Assembly (NCBI GenBank): GCA_943368345.1 | Contig: CALRKY020000015.1 | Coordinates: 1 to 64,000, forward strand | DNA: 64,000 nucleotides | Direction of reading: 5' to 3' | Origin: JADCGM01 sp943368345 | Lineage (GTDB): Bacteria; Pseudomonadota; Alphaproteobacteria; Sphingomonadales; Sphingomonadaceae | Position numbers and translations under genes: made by a program | The notes under the pieces: generated by a model | Told to the model about the DNA's origin: nothing | The model's database searches: none | Seen by the model: only the letters and a program-made list of their open reading frames with translations | Shown: piece by piece, positions 1 through 9,304 of the stretch | How positions within the stretch are numbered: position 1 is the stretch's first letter | Layout of the letters: each line of letters opens with the position of its first letter

Positions 1-332
1 CGCAACGTCGCGGCGGCATCTGCCGACCCCCCGCCGATGCCCGAGGCGACCGGCAAATTCTTTTGCAGTTTCAGCGAAACCGGAACAGTCGCGCCACTCT
101 CCCGCCGAAGTGCGATAACTGCTCTAAGGACCAGATTATCCGGATTGGCGGTAAGTCCGCTTCCAAATGGGCCCTCGATTTCCAGCGTAGGTCCGGCATC
201 AACCACACCGACGATGTCACCGACCTCCGCAAAGGCAAAAATCGTCTCGAGTTCGTGATAGCCATCCGCCCGCCGATGTCGGACATGCAGGGCAAGATTG
301 AGCTTGGCGTGCGCGACTTCGGAACAGATCAC
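1..332 (-). CDS. ispE: 4-diphosphocytidyl-2-C-methyl-D-erythritol kinase, N-terminal part (cut by window edge)
   Basis: Translating the minus strand from a GTG at 332 gives about 110 residues that run off the left edge. The opening AKLNLALHVRHRRADGYHEL and the glycine-rich LPVASGIGGGSADAAATL near the edge are the substrate-binding start and ATP-binding loop of GHMP kinases of the IspE type. IspE phosphorylates CDP-methylerythritol in the non-mevalonate isoprenoid pathway. The GTG overlaps the TGA of the TPR gene upstream by four bases (GTGA), so the two are probably translationally coupled. The non-ATG start is chosen on that overlap. The C-terminal two thirds lie outside the window. Confidence 0.9.
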   Translation of the reverse strand, partial: MICSEVAHAKLNLALHVRHRRADGYHELETIFAFAEVGDIVGVVDAGPTLEIEGPFGSGLTANPDNLVLRAVIALRRESGATVPVSLKLQKNLPVASGIGGGSADAAATL

Positions 333-1990
333 GGTTTGCGCGCAGCCATCGCACCTGCAACATCATAGCCATAGTCGAGCTTGGCTGACACCCGGTCCAC
401 CGCCGCCTTTTCTGGCTCGGCATCAAGCGCGGCCTTCCAGCGGAACCGCGCCTCGATCTTGCGGCCGACCTTCCAATAGGCATCGCCCAGATGCTCATTG
501 ATGGTTGGATCATCGGCAACCGCTGCCACCGCCCGTTCCAGCTGGACGACGGCTTGCGCATATTTGCCGGTGCGGAAATAGGCCCAGCCGAGCGAATCCG
601 CGATGAACCCGTCATCCGGCTTGGCAGCGACCGCCCGTTCGATCAGCGCCTGCGCTTCGGGCATCCGCTCCCCCCGATCCAGCAGCGCATAGCCAAGATA
701 GTTGAGCGCAGAGGCTTCGCCGGGTGCCAGTGCAATCGACTGGCGCAGGTCCACCTGCGCGCCGATCCAATCCCCGGCCCGCTCCCGCGCCGCTCCTCGG
801 GCGAAATACAGGTACCAATGTTCGGGACCCAGCACCGTGATCAGTGCCAGCGCCTTGGAAAAAGCATTTGCGGCGTCGGCGTGCCGGTTGGCGGCGGTAT
901 AGCCTTCGCCGAGCCGGGCCCAATCCTCGATCACCGGCGACGGCGTTGCAGTCGCCTGTTCGAGTAGCACCAGCGATTCCTTTTGCCGGTCAACGCGCTG
1001 CAGAAGCGCCGCCTGCCGCGCCCGGGACAGGGAGATCAGCGGATCATCGGGCTTGATATTGGCAAGGGCCGCCAGCGCACCGTCATTCTGGTCATTGCGC
1101 GCCAGAATGTCGGAGGTCACCAGCCAGGCATCGGCATCCCCCGGTGCGAGGAAGGTCGCGTAACGGGCCAGCACCAGCGCGATCGGCAGCGGTTTGTCGC
1201 GGGACAGGTCAGCGGCCATGCGGGTGAACAGCCCCGAAATTCCGGCACGGGGGTCCTCAACACCGCCCCGGATCGGTTGATTGGTTGCGAGTTTACCCAG
1301 TGCGATTTCGAATGCTGCCAAATGGCCCCCGGCATCGAGCACCCGCCGCGCCTGCGCCTTGTTGCCAGCGGCCTGCAGCGCGCTGGCAGCGGCGAGCCGG
1401 ATCCGCACGATCTGCACGCCATTGTCACTGAGCAACGTGCCATAGGCTGCTGCGGCCTCGTCCCAGCGCTTGGACGCGGCCAGCACATGCCCGCGGTGTT
1501 CCACCAGATAAGCGCGTCCAAACCCGTCCTGCGTCGCCGGGTCGAGCAGCTTCAAGGCGCCGGCGGTATCACCGCGCCCAAACCGGCCCCATGCCTCGAT
1601 CACCGGCGCGGCAAAGGCCGCAAAGCCTGCTTCGACCAGCTGCTTGCGGGCTGAATCGAGCGCCAGCCAATCGCGCCGCTGCACCGCCTGCGTCACCCTC
1701 AACAGGCTCAGCGCCGCATCAAACTGGTCGGATTTGGCGAGGCGCGGGGCGAGTGCCACTGCCTGCCGTTCATTGCCGCTAGCAACCGCGAGATCGAATG
1801 CCCGGCGCGCCAGTATGGGGTCATTGGGATCGCCAACCAGCGCCCCGGAAAAGTAGCGGGAGGCCCGCGCCAAATCATCTTCGGCAAAGGCATGTCGACC
1901 AAGCACATAGGACCGTTCCGGCGACGGAATTGCCGCAGCCGACGTGGAGAGCACGGCAGTCAGCAAAACGAAGCGCGGCAACAACGGCAT
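329..1990 (-). CDS. Exported tetratricopeptide-repeat protein
   Basis: A 553-residue protein with an N-terminal signal peptide (hydrophobic stretch up to about residue 20, ending STSAAA). The rest consists of helical TPR-type repeats; the clearest are near residues 395-520, for example LNYLGYALLDRGERMPEA and IADSLGWAYFRTGKYAQAV. TPR arrays bind other proteins, and an exported one this size probably scaffolds an envelope complex, but the partner cannot be read from sequence. It starts 9 bases after the ETF-ubiquinone oxidoreductase stop and overlaps ispE, so the three form one minus-strand operon. The order is familiar in sphingomonads. Confidence 0.85.
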   Translation of the reverse strand: MPLLPRFVLLTAVLSTSAAAIPSPERSYVLGRHAFAEDDLARASRYFSGALVGDPNDPILARRAFDLAVASGNERQAVALAPRLAKSDQFDAALSLLRVTQAVQRRDWLALDSARKQLVEAGFAAFAAPVIEAWGRFGRGDTAGALKLLDPATQDGFGRAYLVEHRGHVLAASKRWDEAAAAYGTLLSDNGVQIVRIRLAAASALQAAGNKAQARRVLDAGGHLAAFEIALGKLATNQPIRGGVEDPRAGISGLFTRMAADLSRDKPLPIALVLARYATFLAPGDADAWLVTSDILARNDQNDGALAALANIKPDDPLISLSRARQAALLQRVDRQKESLVLLEQATATPSPVIEDWARLGEGYTAANRHADAANAFSKALALITVLGPEHWYLYFARGAARERAGDWIGAQVDLRQSIALAPGEASALNYLGYALLDRGERMPEAQALIERAVAAKPDDGFIADSLGWAYFRTGKYAQAVVQLERAVAAVADDPTINEHLGDAYWKVGRKIEARFRWKAALDAEPEKAAVDRVSAKLDYGYDVAGAMAARKP

Positions 1991-1999
1991 GTGTTCCCC

Positions 2000-3655
2000 C
2001 TACATGTTCGGGTAGTTCGGTCCCCCGCCACCCTCTGGCACCACCCAGTTAATATTCTGGGTTGGATCCTTGATGTCGCAGGTTTTGCAGTGGACGCAAT
2101 TCTGTGCGTTGATCTGCAGGCGCGGGTTGCTGCCGTCCGCCTCCCGGACGATTTCATAGACCCCGGCCGGGCAATAGCGCTGCGCCGGTTCATCATAGAG
2201 CGCCAGATTGACGGTGATCGGAACCTCTGGATCCTTCAAGGTCAGGTGAACCGGCTGATCCTCCTCATGATTGGTATTGGACAGGAACACCGAGGATAGT
2301 TTGTCAAAGCTGATCACCCCGTCCGGTTTTGGATAGACAATCGGATGGGCATGATCGGTCCGCCGGATTTGTTCATTGTCTGGGTGATGCTTCATCGTGA
2401 ACGGCAACCGGATCCCGAAATATTCCAGCCACATGGTGATGCCCGCGATGATCGTCCCAACCATATCGCCGAAGGTTTCAACTGCCGGCAGCGTGTTGCG
2501 GACGCCGCGCAATTCCTTTTCCACCCAGCTCGATTTGTAGGCGTCCGCGTAAGCCGACAACTCATCACCAGCCCGGTCAGCCGAGACCGCAGCAAAGGCG
2601 GCTTCGGCGGCCATCATGCCGGTTTTCATGGCGGTGTGGCTGCCCTTAATGCGCGGCACGTTCACAAAGCCCGCCGAACAGCCGATCAGGGCGCCGCCCG
2701 GAAACACCAGCTTGGGCACCGATTGCCAACCACCATCGTTGATCGCGCGCGCACCATAGGAAATCCGACGCCCGCCGGTCAGGATCGCCTTGATCGCCGG
2801 ATGGGTTTTCCAGCGCTGCATTTCATCAAATGGCGACAAATGCGGGTTCTTGTAGTTGAGCCAGGTCACAAAGCCGAGTGCCACCTGCCCATCGGCCTGA
2901 TGGTAGAGGAAACCGCCGCCATTTTCCCCGTCGAGCGGCCAGCCTTGGGTGTGGATGACCCGGCCAGGCTCATGCTGGTCAGCTGGAACATCCCACAATT
3001 CCTTGATGCCGAGGCCGTAAACCTGCGGCTGCGAATCCTTGGCAAGGTCAAACCGGCGGATCAATTGCTTGGACAGATGCCCACGCACCCCTTCGGCAAA
3101 GAAGGTGTATTTCGCATGCAGTTCCAGCCCGGGCGTATAGCTATGTTTGCGGCTGCCATCCTTGGCGACACCCATGTCACCGGTCGCGACGCCTTTGACC
3201 GATCCATCGTCGTTGAACAGCACTTCGGCAGCCGCAAAACCCGGGAAAATTTCGACGCCCAGCGCCTCGGCCTGACCGGCCAGCCAGCGGCAGAAATTGC
3301 CAAGGCTGAGGGTATAGGTGCCCTTGTTGTTCATGAACGGCGGCATCAGCCAGTGCGGGAACTCAAACTTCCGCGACTTGGTCAAAATCCAGTGGTGGTT
3401 CTCGGTCACCGGGACAGTCAGGGGATGCCCCTCCATCGTCCGCCAATCCGGGAACAGTTCGTCCAGCGCTTTGGGGTCAACCACCGCTCCCGACAGGATA
3501 TGCGCGCCGATCTCGGCACCCTTTTCCAGGATGCAAACCGAAATCTCCGAACCCTTTTCCGCCGCCAGCTGTTTCAGCCGGATTGCCGCCGACAGGCCTG
3601 CCGGTCCACCGCCGACAATCACCACGTCATAGGGCATTGATTCGCGTTCGCTCAT
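2000..3655 (-). CDS. etfD: Electron-transfer flavoprotein:ubiquinone oxidoreductase
   Basis: About 551 residues from the ATG at 3655; an in-frame GTG twelve bases upstream is possible. The N-terminus carries the FAD-binding YDVVIVGGGPAGLSAA motif. The C-terminus has the [4Fe-4S] cysteines of the family (YCPAGVYEI, then CVHCKTCDIKDPTQNINW). The enzyme takes electrons from ETF, reduced by acyl-CoA and amino-acid dehydrogenases, and passes them to membrane ubiquinone. Length and motif order match the family. The etfAB genes are not in the window. It is the first gene of the minus-strand operon and is divergent from the uracil-DNA glycosylase-like gene. Confidence 0.95.
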   Translation of the reverse strand: MSERESMPYDVVIVGGGPAGLSAAIRLKQLAAEKGSEISVCILEKGAEIGAHILSGAVVDPKALDELFPDWRTMEGHPLTVPVTENHHWILTKSRKFEFPHWLMPPFMNNKGTYTLSLGNFCRWLAGQAEALGVEIFPGFAAAEVLFNDDGSVKGVATGDMGVAKDGSRKHSYTPGLELHAKYTFFAEGVRGHLSKQLIRRFDLAKDSQPQVYGLGIKELWDVPADQHEPGRVIHTQGWPLDGENGGGFLYHQADGQVALGFVTWLNYKNPHLSPFDEMQRWKTHPAIKAILTGGRRISYGARAINDGGWQSVPKLVFPGGALIGCSAGFVNVPRIKGSHTAMKTGMMAAEAAFAAVSADRAGDELSAYADAYKSSWVEKELRGVRNTLPAVETFGDMVGTIIAGITMWLEYFGIRLPFTMKHHPDNEQIRRTDHAHPIVYPKPDGVISFDKLSSVFLSNTNHEEDQPVHLTLKDPEVPITVNLALYDEPAQRYCPAGVYEIVREADGSNPRLQINAQNCVHCKTCDIKDPTQNINWVVPEGGGGPNYPNM

Positions 3656-3757
3656 GTCTGTTCCCACGTCCTGCTGTCGCCTGCGACACGTCGCACAAAT
3701 GTCATGCTTCGACCAATAGGAAGACCGATATAAATTGACCAGACCCGCAATGGTCGC

Positions 3758-4573
3758 ATGAGTGCAAATCTGATGGAAATTCCCGACTCAGTGATGACCC
3801 GCAGCGCCGCCCTGGCAACGCTAACCTGGTGGCAGGGCGCCGGGGTCGACACGCTGGTTGACGACGCCCCGCGCAATTGGCTCGCACCACCGCCATCCGC
3901 CGAACGGCCGCCCGAGGTGACAGACTGGCAGGCAAAGGCACCCGCCGCCGCGCCCTCAAGCCCGCCCCGCAGTACTCCACCCGCCGTAAGTCGCACGACC
4001 GACATTGATCTGTCGGGCCTCAAGTCCGCACTTGCAGGGTGTGCCACGCTTGAGGCGCTCAAGGCAGCCGCCGCCGCCCTGCGTCCCCGCCCGATCTTCG
4101 CTGATGGCGACCCGGCGTCGGGTGTGATGATCATCGGGGAGACAGCGGCACCCGACGACGACCGAACCGGCCGCCCCTTCTCCGGCCCGGCTGGCGAGCT
4201 TCTGGACAAGATGCTCGCCGCCATCGGCCGGGACAGGTCATCCACCTATATTTCCAACCTGATGCTGTGGCGCAGCTTCGGCAAGGCGGCGCCCGCCGAT
4301 GTTGCCGTCGGCCACACCATCCTGCTGCGGCACATCGAACTCGCTAAGCCGCGTGCGCTGCTGCTGATGGGGGGAGAGGCGGCCAAGGCCCTCCTCGCTA
4401 CCCAGACCGGCATCACCCAGTTGCGCGGGAAATGGGTCAACCTCACCGCAGGCAACCATGCTGTTCCGGCCCTGCCAACCTTCAACCCGGCCTATCTGCT
4501 CCGCCGCCCCGCCGACAAGCGGATGGCCTGGGCCGACCTGTTGATGTTCAAGGCCAAAATCGATGCCGATTGA
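3758..4573 (+). CDS. Uracil-DNA glycosylase superfamily protein with altered motifs
   Basis: A 271-residue protein. Residues about 125-265 align by eye with family 4 uracil-DNA glycosylases: VMIIGETAAPDDDRTGRPFSG, then YISNLMLWR, then LPTFNPAYLLRRPADKRM. The N-terminal 85 residues are proline- and alanine-rich and look like a linker. Key family 4 features have changed. Only one of the four iron-sulphur cysteines remains (GCATL). The KCRPP position reads LWRSF. Motif 1 is GETAAPDDD rather than GEAPGxxE, and motif 2 has NPA instead of HPA. Fold membership is likely, but uracil excision activity is an open question. The gene overlaps moaB by 11 bases. Confidence 0.75.
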   Translation: MSANLMEIPDSVMTRSAALATLTWWQGAGVDTLVDDAPRNWLAPPPSAERPPEVTDWQAKAPAAAPSSPPRSTPPAVSRTTDIDLSGLKSALAGCATLEALKAAAAALRPRPIFADGDPASGVMIIGETAAPDDDRTGRPFSGPAGELLDKMLAAIGRDRSSTYISNLMLWRSFGKAAPADVAVGHTILLRHIELAKPRALLLMGGEAAKALLATQTGITQLRGKWVNLTAGNHAVPALPTFNPAYLLRRPADKRMAWADLLMFKAKIDAD

Positions 4574-5090
4574 CGAAAGCCGCGCCTTCATTCCGGTGCG
4601 GATCGCCGTCCTGACCGTCTCCGATACTAGGGGACCAGCGGACGACCGGTCCGGCGACACCTTGGTTGAACGCTTGACCGCTGCAGGTCATATCCTCGCC
4701 GCGCGGACTCTGCTCCGGGATGATGTCGAGGTCATCGCGGCCAAACTGAACAAGTGGATCGATGACCCCGCAATCGACTGCATCATCACGACCGGCGGCA
4801 CTGGCGTCACTGGCCGCGACGTCACGCCGGAGGCCTTTGCCAAAGTCTGGGAGAAAGAGATTCCGGGTTTCGGCGAACTGTTCCGCTGGCTGAGCTACGC
4901 CAGCATCGGTACCTCAACCATCCAGTCGCGCGCCACTGCCGGAGTCGCACGCGGCACCTATCTCTTCGCCCTCCCCGGCTCAACCGGCGCGGTCAAAGAC
5001 GGCTGGGACGGCATCCTCGCCACCCAACTCGACAACCGCCACCGCCCGTGCAATTTCGTGGAATTAATGCCGAGGTTGCGGGAGGTTTAA
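4563..5090 (+). CDS. moaB: Molybdenum cofactor biosynthesis protein B
   Basis: A 175-residue protein of the MoaB/MogA/MoeA fold. It shows RIAVLTVSDTRGPADDRSGD at the start, the core IITTGGTGVTGRDVTPEA, and the C-terminal LPGSTGAVKDGWD loop typical of MoaB. These proteins act in molybdopterin adenylylation in the cytoplasm. The start overlaps the upstream glycosylase-like gene by 11 bases. The stop is immediately followed by the GTG of the next gene, so the three probably share a transcript. moaD and moaE are some 36 kb away in this window. Confidence 0.92.
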   Translation: MPIDESRAFIPVRIAVLTVSDTRGPADDRSGDTLVERLTAAGHILAARTLLRDDVEVIAAKLNKWIDDPAIDCIITTGGTGVTGRDVTPEAFAKVWEKEIPGFGELFRWLSYASIGTSTIQSRATAGVARGTYLFALPGSTGAVKDGWDGILATQLDNRHRPCNFVELMPRLREV

Positions 5091-5687
5091 GTGTCAATAT
5101 CTAGTAGTTGGATGGGCCGCTTGAAAAAGATCGTCCTGTTTGGAACGGTGATTGGCTGCGGGGCGGCAGCAGCCGACGCCCCAAAGAATTTTCCCGAGTC
5201 CGCCGGCAGCGAGAGGGCAGCAGTTGCGACGGTCCAGATCGCGAAGAGTGACAGCAACAGTCTAAAGTGCCGCATCCTGTCGTCGACCGGCGACGCCGAC
5301 GCCGACAAAAGCGCCTGCTACGCAGCAAATCCACGCGTGCTCGCGAAACCCCAGACCTTACCGGTTTGGATTATTCCTATGAGGCCAGTCGATTTCGTAA
5401 GCGCGTCATCAAAAGCCGGGGAAAACATGATCAGAATTTCAGACTATCCTGAGCGATCTTTGCAAAAGAACGAACAGGGCGGAGTTGTTATCCGTTACGT
5501 CATCACAGAATCAGGAAAATTGGAAAACTGCAAGGTCATTAAGTCCAGCGGGTTCAAGGCGCTAGATGAGGCGAGTTGTCGAGTTGCGATACAGAGATTT
5601 TCCTTCGACCCTGCAACGATTGCGGGCACTCCGGTGCGATCAGTTCGTATCCACAACATCATTTATTCACTGCCGGGCAGCATTTAG
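5091..5687 (+). CDS. Small exported protein with a TonB C-terminal domain
   Basis: A 198-residue protein from a GTG directly after the moaB stop, with GGAGG eight bases upstream; an ATG at 5112 is an alternative. A short signal or anchor segment (IVLFGTVIGCGAAAA) is followed by a linker and, from about residue 120, a TonB C-terminal-like domain (GVVIRYVITESGKLENCKV, then FSFDPATIAGTPVRSVRI). It lacks the long proline-rich spacer of true TonB. Such stand-alone domains are common in sphingomonads and their receptor partner is usually unknown. Cysteines at CKV and SCRVA suggest a disulphide in the periplasm. Confidence 0.7.
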   Translation: MSISSSWMGRLKKIVLFGTVIGCGAAAADAPKNFPESAGSERAAVATVQIAKSDSNSLKCRILSSTGDADADKSACYAANPRVLAKPQTLPVWIIPMRPVDFVSASSKAGENMIRISDYPERSLQKNEQGGVVIRYVITESGKLENCKVIKSSGFKALDEASCRVAIQRFSFDPATIAGTPVRSVRIHNIIYSLPGSI

Positions 5688-5735
5688 GGAGTATTATCTC
5701 GACGCAATGTTGGAAACTGGGCTCAGCCTGAGGGT

Positions 5736-6032
5736 CTAACCCGAGCGACGCTGTTTCATCGCCGCCCTGAGCGTCTCGTCTATCCGTGCCTGCCAGCCTT
5801 CCCCGCTTGCCCGAAAATATGCCAGCACATCCTGTGATAGCCGCAACGTCTGATTAACCTTCGGCTGATCACCATTCGGTGGCCGGCCCCGGCGCGCCAT
5901 GGTGTCGGTGGCCTCCCGGATAACCACATTGCCGCGCGTAATCTGGCCATGCTGGAAAAAATGCTCGTCAAGTTCCGGAGCATCGTCCGGATCAGTCGAA
6001 TTGGGATCCATAAAATTGTTGTTCTCGGACAT
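5736..6032 (-). CDS. brnA: BrnA-type antitoxin
   Basis: A 98-residue protein whose C-terminal half (RRGRPPNGDQPKVNQTLRLS, then VLAYFRASGEGWQARIDETL) matches the BrnA ribbon-helix-helix antitoxin. The family neutralises BrnT and, as a complex with it, represses the operon promoter. The N-terminal half is acidic and contains the toxin-contacting region. The gene follows and overlaps brnT by 41 bases, the usual toxin-first order of BrnTA loci. Confidence 0.85.
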   Translation of the reverse strand: MSENNNFMDPNSTDPDDAPELDEHFFQHGQITRGNVVIREATDTMARRGRPPNGDQPKVNQTLRLSQDVLAYFRASGEGWQARIDETLRAAMKQRRSG

Positions 6033-6264
6033 TGGCTTTCCTCATCGAGATAATGCGCCGGTCGCCATCGCGCACCATCCAAACAACCACGATCATTCGG
6101 CGTTCCAGATAACCGATTGTGATCCAACGTTCTTCGCCATAATCGAACCGGTCATCGCGCATATTGATCGCCGGTTCCGCGAACACTCTTACCGAATCTG
6201 CGAAATCAAGCCCGCGCTTGGCCAACGTCATTGCGCGCTCTGCGGGATCAAATTTGACACGCAT
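5992..6264 (-). CDS. brnT: BrnT-type ribonuclease toxin
   Basis: A 90-residue protein with the BrnT pattern: FDPAERAMTLAKRGLDFADS, then the YGEERWITIGYLERRMIVVVW core and IISMRKANVREQQFY. BrnT is a RelE-like ribonuclease that arrests translation unless bound by BrnA. The region upstream of the ATG contains TACATAAT, a possible -10 element very close to the start, so a short or absent leader is possible. The pair lies between a metabolic run and mutL, with no sign of a larger mobile element around it. Confidence 0.85.
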   Translation of the reverse strand: MRVKFDPAERAMTLAKRGLDFADSVRVFAEPAINMRDDRFDYGEERWITIGYLERRMIVVVWMVRDGDRRIISMRKANVREQQFYGSQFD

Positions 6265-6318
6265 TGGATTATGTAACAGCGGAATTCGCGATTGGCAAGA
6301 TTTCGCTACAGCAGAACA

Positions 6319-8061
6319 TCATCGCCGCCCGAAAAGCTTCTCGATGTCGGCTTTTGCCAGTTTCACATAGGTTGGGCGGCCATGGTTGCATTGGCCGCTG
6401 TGCGGGGTTGCTTCCATTTCGCGTAGCAGGGCGTTCATTTCGGCGCCGGACAAGGATCGACCGGCCCGGACCGAACCATGGCAGGCCATGGTTGCGCACA
6501 CCGCCTCTATCCGTTCTTTGAGATTGAGCGCGGCATCGAACGACGCCAGATCATCGGCGAGGTCGCGGATCAGGCCCCGGACGTCGGTTTGCCCCAGCAA
6601 TGCCGGGGTTGCCCGCACCAGAATCGCATTTAACCCGAACCGTTCGACTTCCAGCCCCCAGTCGGCAAGTTCACTCGCCCGTTCGGCAATGCGGTCGGCG
6701 GCAATCTCGCCCAGCTCGACGACTTCCGGCAGCAGCAGCGCCTGAGCTGTTACCCCGCCATCCGCCATCGCCGCCCGCATCCGTTCCAGTACCAGTCGTT
6801 CGTGCGCGGCGTGCTGATCGACGATCACCAGCCCGTCTGCGGCCTCGGCGACGATATAGGTCGAATGAACCTGCCCCCGCGCCACCCCCAGCGGATAATC
6901 TGGCTGCGCGACCGGCACCGCAATCCACGGTTCGGCAGCTCGCGCCGATGGCGGTGCGGCGAAATCCAGACGGCGTTCTGACACGCCCGCAAATTGCCCG
7001 ACCGTTTCCGGTTCCGGTCGCAGCGCGGCGAGCGTGGCAGCAGCAACGGTGGTTGAGGCCCTGTGCCCCGCTGCATCCAAGGCGCGGCGCAGACCGGACA
7101 CGATCATGCCGCGCACCATCGCTGCATCGCGGAATCGCACCTCGGTCTTGGCCGGATGGACATTCACATCGACAAAATCATGCGGCACATCGAGAAACAG
7201 GACGACCACCGGATGGCGGTCCCGGGCGAGCAAATCCTGATAGGCACCGCGCACCGCCCCGACCAGCAGCCGGTCCCGCACCGGCCGGCCATTCACAAAC
7301 AGGAACTGATGGTCGGACACACCGCGATTGTAGGTTGGCAACCCGGCGAGCCCACCGAGACGCAACCCGTCCCGTTCGAGGTCAACCGGCACCGCATTGT
7401 CGGTAAAGTCCAGGCCTAGCAGGGCAGCCAGCCGCGCAACCCGGGCGCTTTCCAGCATCGAACCATTCGCGTCGCTGGCGAGCAACCGCCGTCCGTCATG
7501 GCGCAGCTCAAACGCCACATCGGCATGGGCCATGGCCAGCCGGCGCACCACGTCAAGGCAGGCTGACAGCTCCGACCGCTCGGTCTTCAGGAACTTGCGG
7601 CGGGCCGGAACCCGGGCGAACAGGCCCTCGACACTGACCCTCGTGCCCTGCGGGACAGCGGCCGGACCGTCCTCCTCAACCTGCCCGTGATCGACAATGA
7701 CCCGCCAGCCATCGGCATCGCCACTGCGGCTGCTGAGCGTCAGCCGTGCCACGCTGGCAATCGACGGCAATGCCTCTCCCCGGAAGCCGAGCGTAGTGAT
7801 GGCCGACAGATCACCAGCAGGCAATTTGGATGTCGCGTGGCGCTCAAGCGCAAGCCGCAACTCGCTCGCCGCCATGCCGCAGCCATCATCGATGACCTCG
7901 ACCAGCTCAACCCCGCCCCGAGATAACGCGATCTGGATGCGGGTTGCCCCGGCATCAATCGCATTTTCGACGAGTTCCTTCAGCGCACTCGCTGGGCGTT
8001 CGACAACCTCGCCAGCGGCGATCTGATTGATGAGGTGGTCGGGCAGGCGGCGGATCGGCAT
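6319..8061 (-). CDS. mutL: DNA mismatch repair protein MutL
   Basis: A 580-residue protein. The N-terminal GHKL ATPase begins IRRLPDHLINQIAAGEVVER with ELVENAIDAG and DDGCGM and GFRGEAL further on. The middle VNGRPVRDRLL and VNVHPAKTEVRF are the transducer domain. The C-terminal dimerisation domain has DQHAAHERLVLE, the metal-binding DQHA(x)2E(x)4E endonuclease motif, and CNHGRP near the end. This MutL should therefore nick DNA itself, as in bacteria without MutH. It couples MutS mismatch recognition to strand removal. It is divergent from mreB across about 177 bases. Confidence 0.96.
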   Translation of the reverse strand: MPIRRLPDHLINQIAAGEVVERPASALKELVENAIDAGATRIQIALSRGGVELVEVIDDGCGMAASELRLALERHATSKLPAGDLSAITTLGFRGEALPSIASVARLTLSSRSGDADGWRVIVDHGQVEEDGPAAVPQGTRVSVEGLFARVPARRKFLKTERSELSACLDVVRRLAMAHADVAFELRHDGRRLLASDANGSMLESARVARLAALLGLDFTDNAVPVDLERDGLRLGGLAGLPTYNRGVSDHQFLFVNGRPVRDRLLVGAVRGAYQDLLARDRHPVVVLFLDVPHDFVDVNVHPAKTEVRFRDAAMVRGMIVSGLRRALDAAGHRASTTVAAATLAALRPEPETVGQFAGVSERRLDFAAPPSARAAEPWIAVPVAQPDYPLGVARGQVHSTYIVAEAADGLVIVDQHAAHERLVLERMRAAMADGGVTAQALLLPEVVELGEIAADRIAERASELADWGLEVERFGLNAILVRATPALLGQTDVRGLIRDLADDLASFDAALNLKERIEAVCATMACHGSVRAGRSLSGAEMNALLREMEATPHSGQCNHGRPTYVKLAKADIEKLFGRR

Positions 8062-8238
8062 TTGGGGTTTCCTACACCCCGCCCGAGCGAACCGCCACTC
8101 CCGGCGACGGGGAGCCGACTTTTCGCTTGGCCGGAGGCGCTTGCTTGTCCATGGTATTTGCGGCTGCGGGACTTGCGATGATCAACCGGGCTGCTACACG
8201 CGCACGGCGCTCATTTTACCATATGCGGAACCTCAATA

Positions 8239-9279
8239 ATGTCGATTTTCAGCCGGATGTTTTCCTTCCTCAGCCAGGATATGGCGATAGACCTCGGGAC
8301 GGCCAATACGCTCGTCTATGTCCGGGGTCGCGGCATCGTGCTGAACGAGCCTTCGGTTGTTGCCATCGAAACCGTCAACGGCCGCAAGACGGTCAAGGCG
8401 GTGGGCAGCGATGCCAAGGTGATGATGGGGCGCACCCCGGGGAATGTCGAGGTGATCCGCCCACTTCGCGACGGGGTGATCGCTGACATCACGGTGGCCG
8501 AACAGATGATCAACTATTTCATCAAAAAAGTGCACACCTCCAAACTGCCGCGCTTTCCGGAAATCGTGATCTGCGTACCGTCGGGGTCCACCTCGGTTGA
8601 AAAGCGCGCCATCCGCGACGCGGCCTCCAACGCCGGGGCGAGCCAAGTCTATCTGATCCAGGAGCCGATGGCCGCCGCCATTGGCGCCGGAATGCCGGTG
8701 ACCGAACCCATTGGATCGATGGTCGTCGATATCGGCGGTGGCACCACCGAAGTCGCAGTTCTGTCGCTGCGTGGCCTCGCCTACACCACGTCGGTCCGGG
8801 TTGGCGGCGACAAGATGGATGAAGCCATCACGTCCTATGTCCGCCGCAATCACAATCTGCTGATCGGTGAGGCAACGGCAGAGCGGATCAAGAAGGACAT
8901 CGGCACCGCCAAGGCCCCTGCCGACGGCATCGGCCGGACGATGGAGATCAAGGGCCGCGACTTGATGAACGGGGTGCCAAAGGAAATCACCATCAATCAG
9001 GCAATGGTTGCCGAAGCACTCAGCGAGCCGGTGTCGACCATCATCGAAGGTGTCCGCCTGGCGCTCGAAAATACCGCGCCGGAGCTGGCGGCGGATATCG
9101 TCGATCAGGGCATCGTGCTGACGGGTGGCGGGGCCTTGCTGCAGGATATCGACACGGTGCTGCGCGAGGCAACGGGCCTGCCCGTTTCGGTGGCTGATGA
9201 TCCGCTGACCTGTGTGGCGCTCGGCACCGGCCGAGCGCTTGAAGATCCGGTGTACCGCGGTGTCCTCGAAACCGCGTAA
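8239..9279 (+). CDS. mreB: Rod shape-determining actin homologue MreB
   Basis: A 346-residue actin-fold protein of typical MreB length. It starts with an amphipathic membrane-binding segment (MSIFSRMFSFLSQ), then DLGTANTLVYV (phosphate 1), SMVVDIGGGTTEVAVLS (phosphate 2) and ILTGGGALLQDID (adenosine motif). MreB polymerises on the inner face of the cytoplasmic membrane and orients the elongation complex. It is first in the rod-shape operon mreB-mreC-mreD-mrdA-rodA. Confidence 0.98.
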   Translation: MSIFSRMFSFLSQDMAIDLGTANTLVYVRGRGIVLNEPSVVAIETVNGRKTVKAVGSDAKVMMGRTPGNVEVIRPLRDGVIADITVAEQMINYFIKKVHTSKLPRFPEIVICVPSGSTSVEKRAIRDAASNAGASQVYLIQEPMAAAIGAGMPVTEPIGSMVVDIGGGTTEVAVLSLRGLAYTTSVRVGGDKMDEAITSYVRRNHNLLIGEATAERIKKDIGTAKAPADGIGRTMEIKGRDLMNGVPKEITINQAMVAEALSEPVSTIIEGVRLALENTAPELAADIVDQGIVLTGGGALLQDIDTVLREATGLPVSVADDPLTCVALGTGRALEDPVYRGVLETA

Positions 9280-9304
9280 CCCGCAACGATAAGGAGGCCG
9301 CACC

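Noticed and set aside
2345..3640. A 431-codon plus-strand frame opposite ETF-ubiquinone oxidoreductase
   Set aside because: Antisense to an unmistakable flavoprotein; histidine- and arginine-rich composition typical of shadow frames.
8233..9303. A 356-codon open frame on the minus strand opposite mreB
   Set aside because: It is the antisense shadow of a strongly conserved gene in GC-rich DNA; its translation has no recognisable domain and the MreB frame has all actin motifs.
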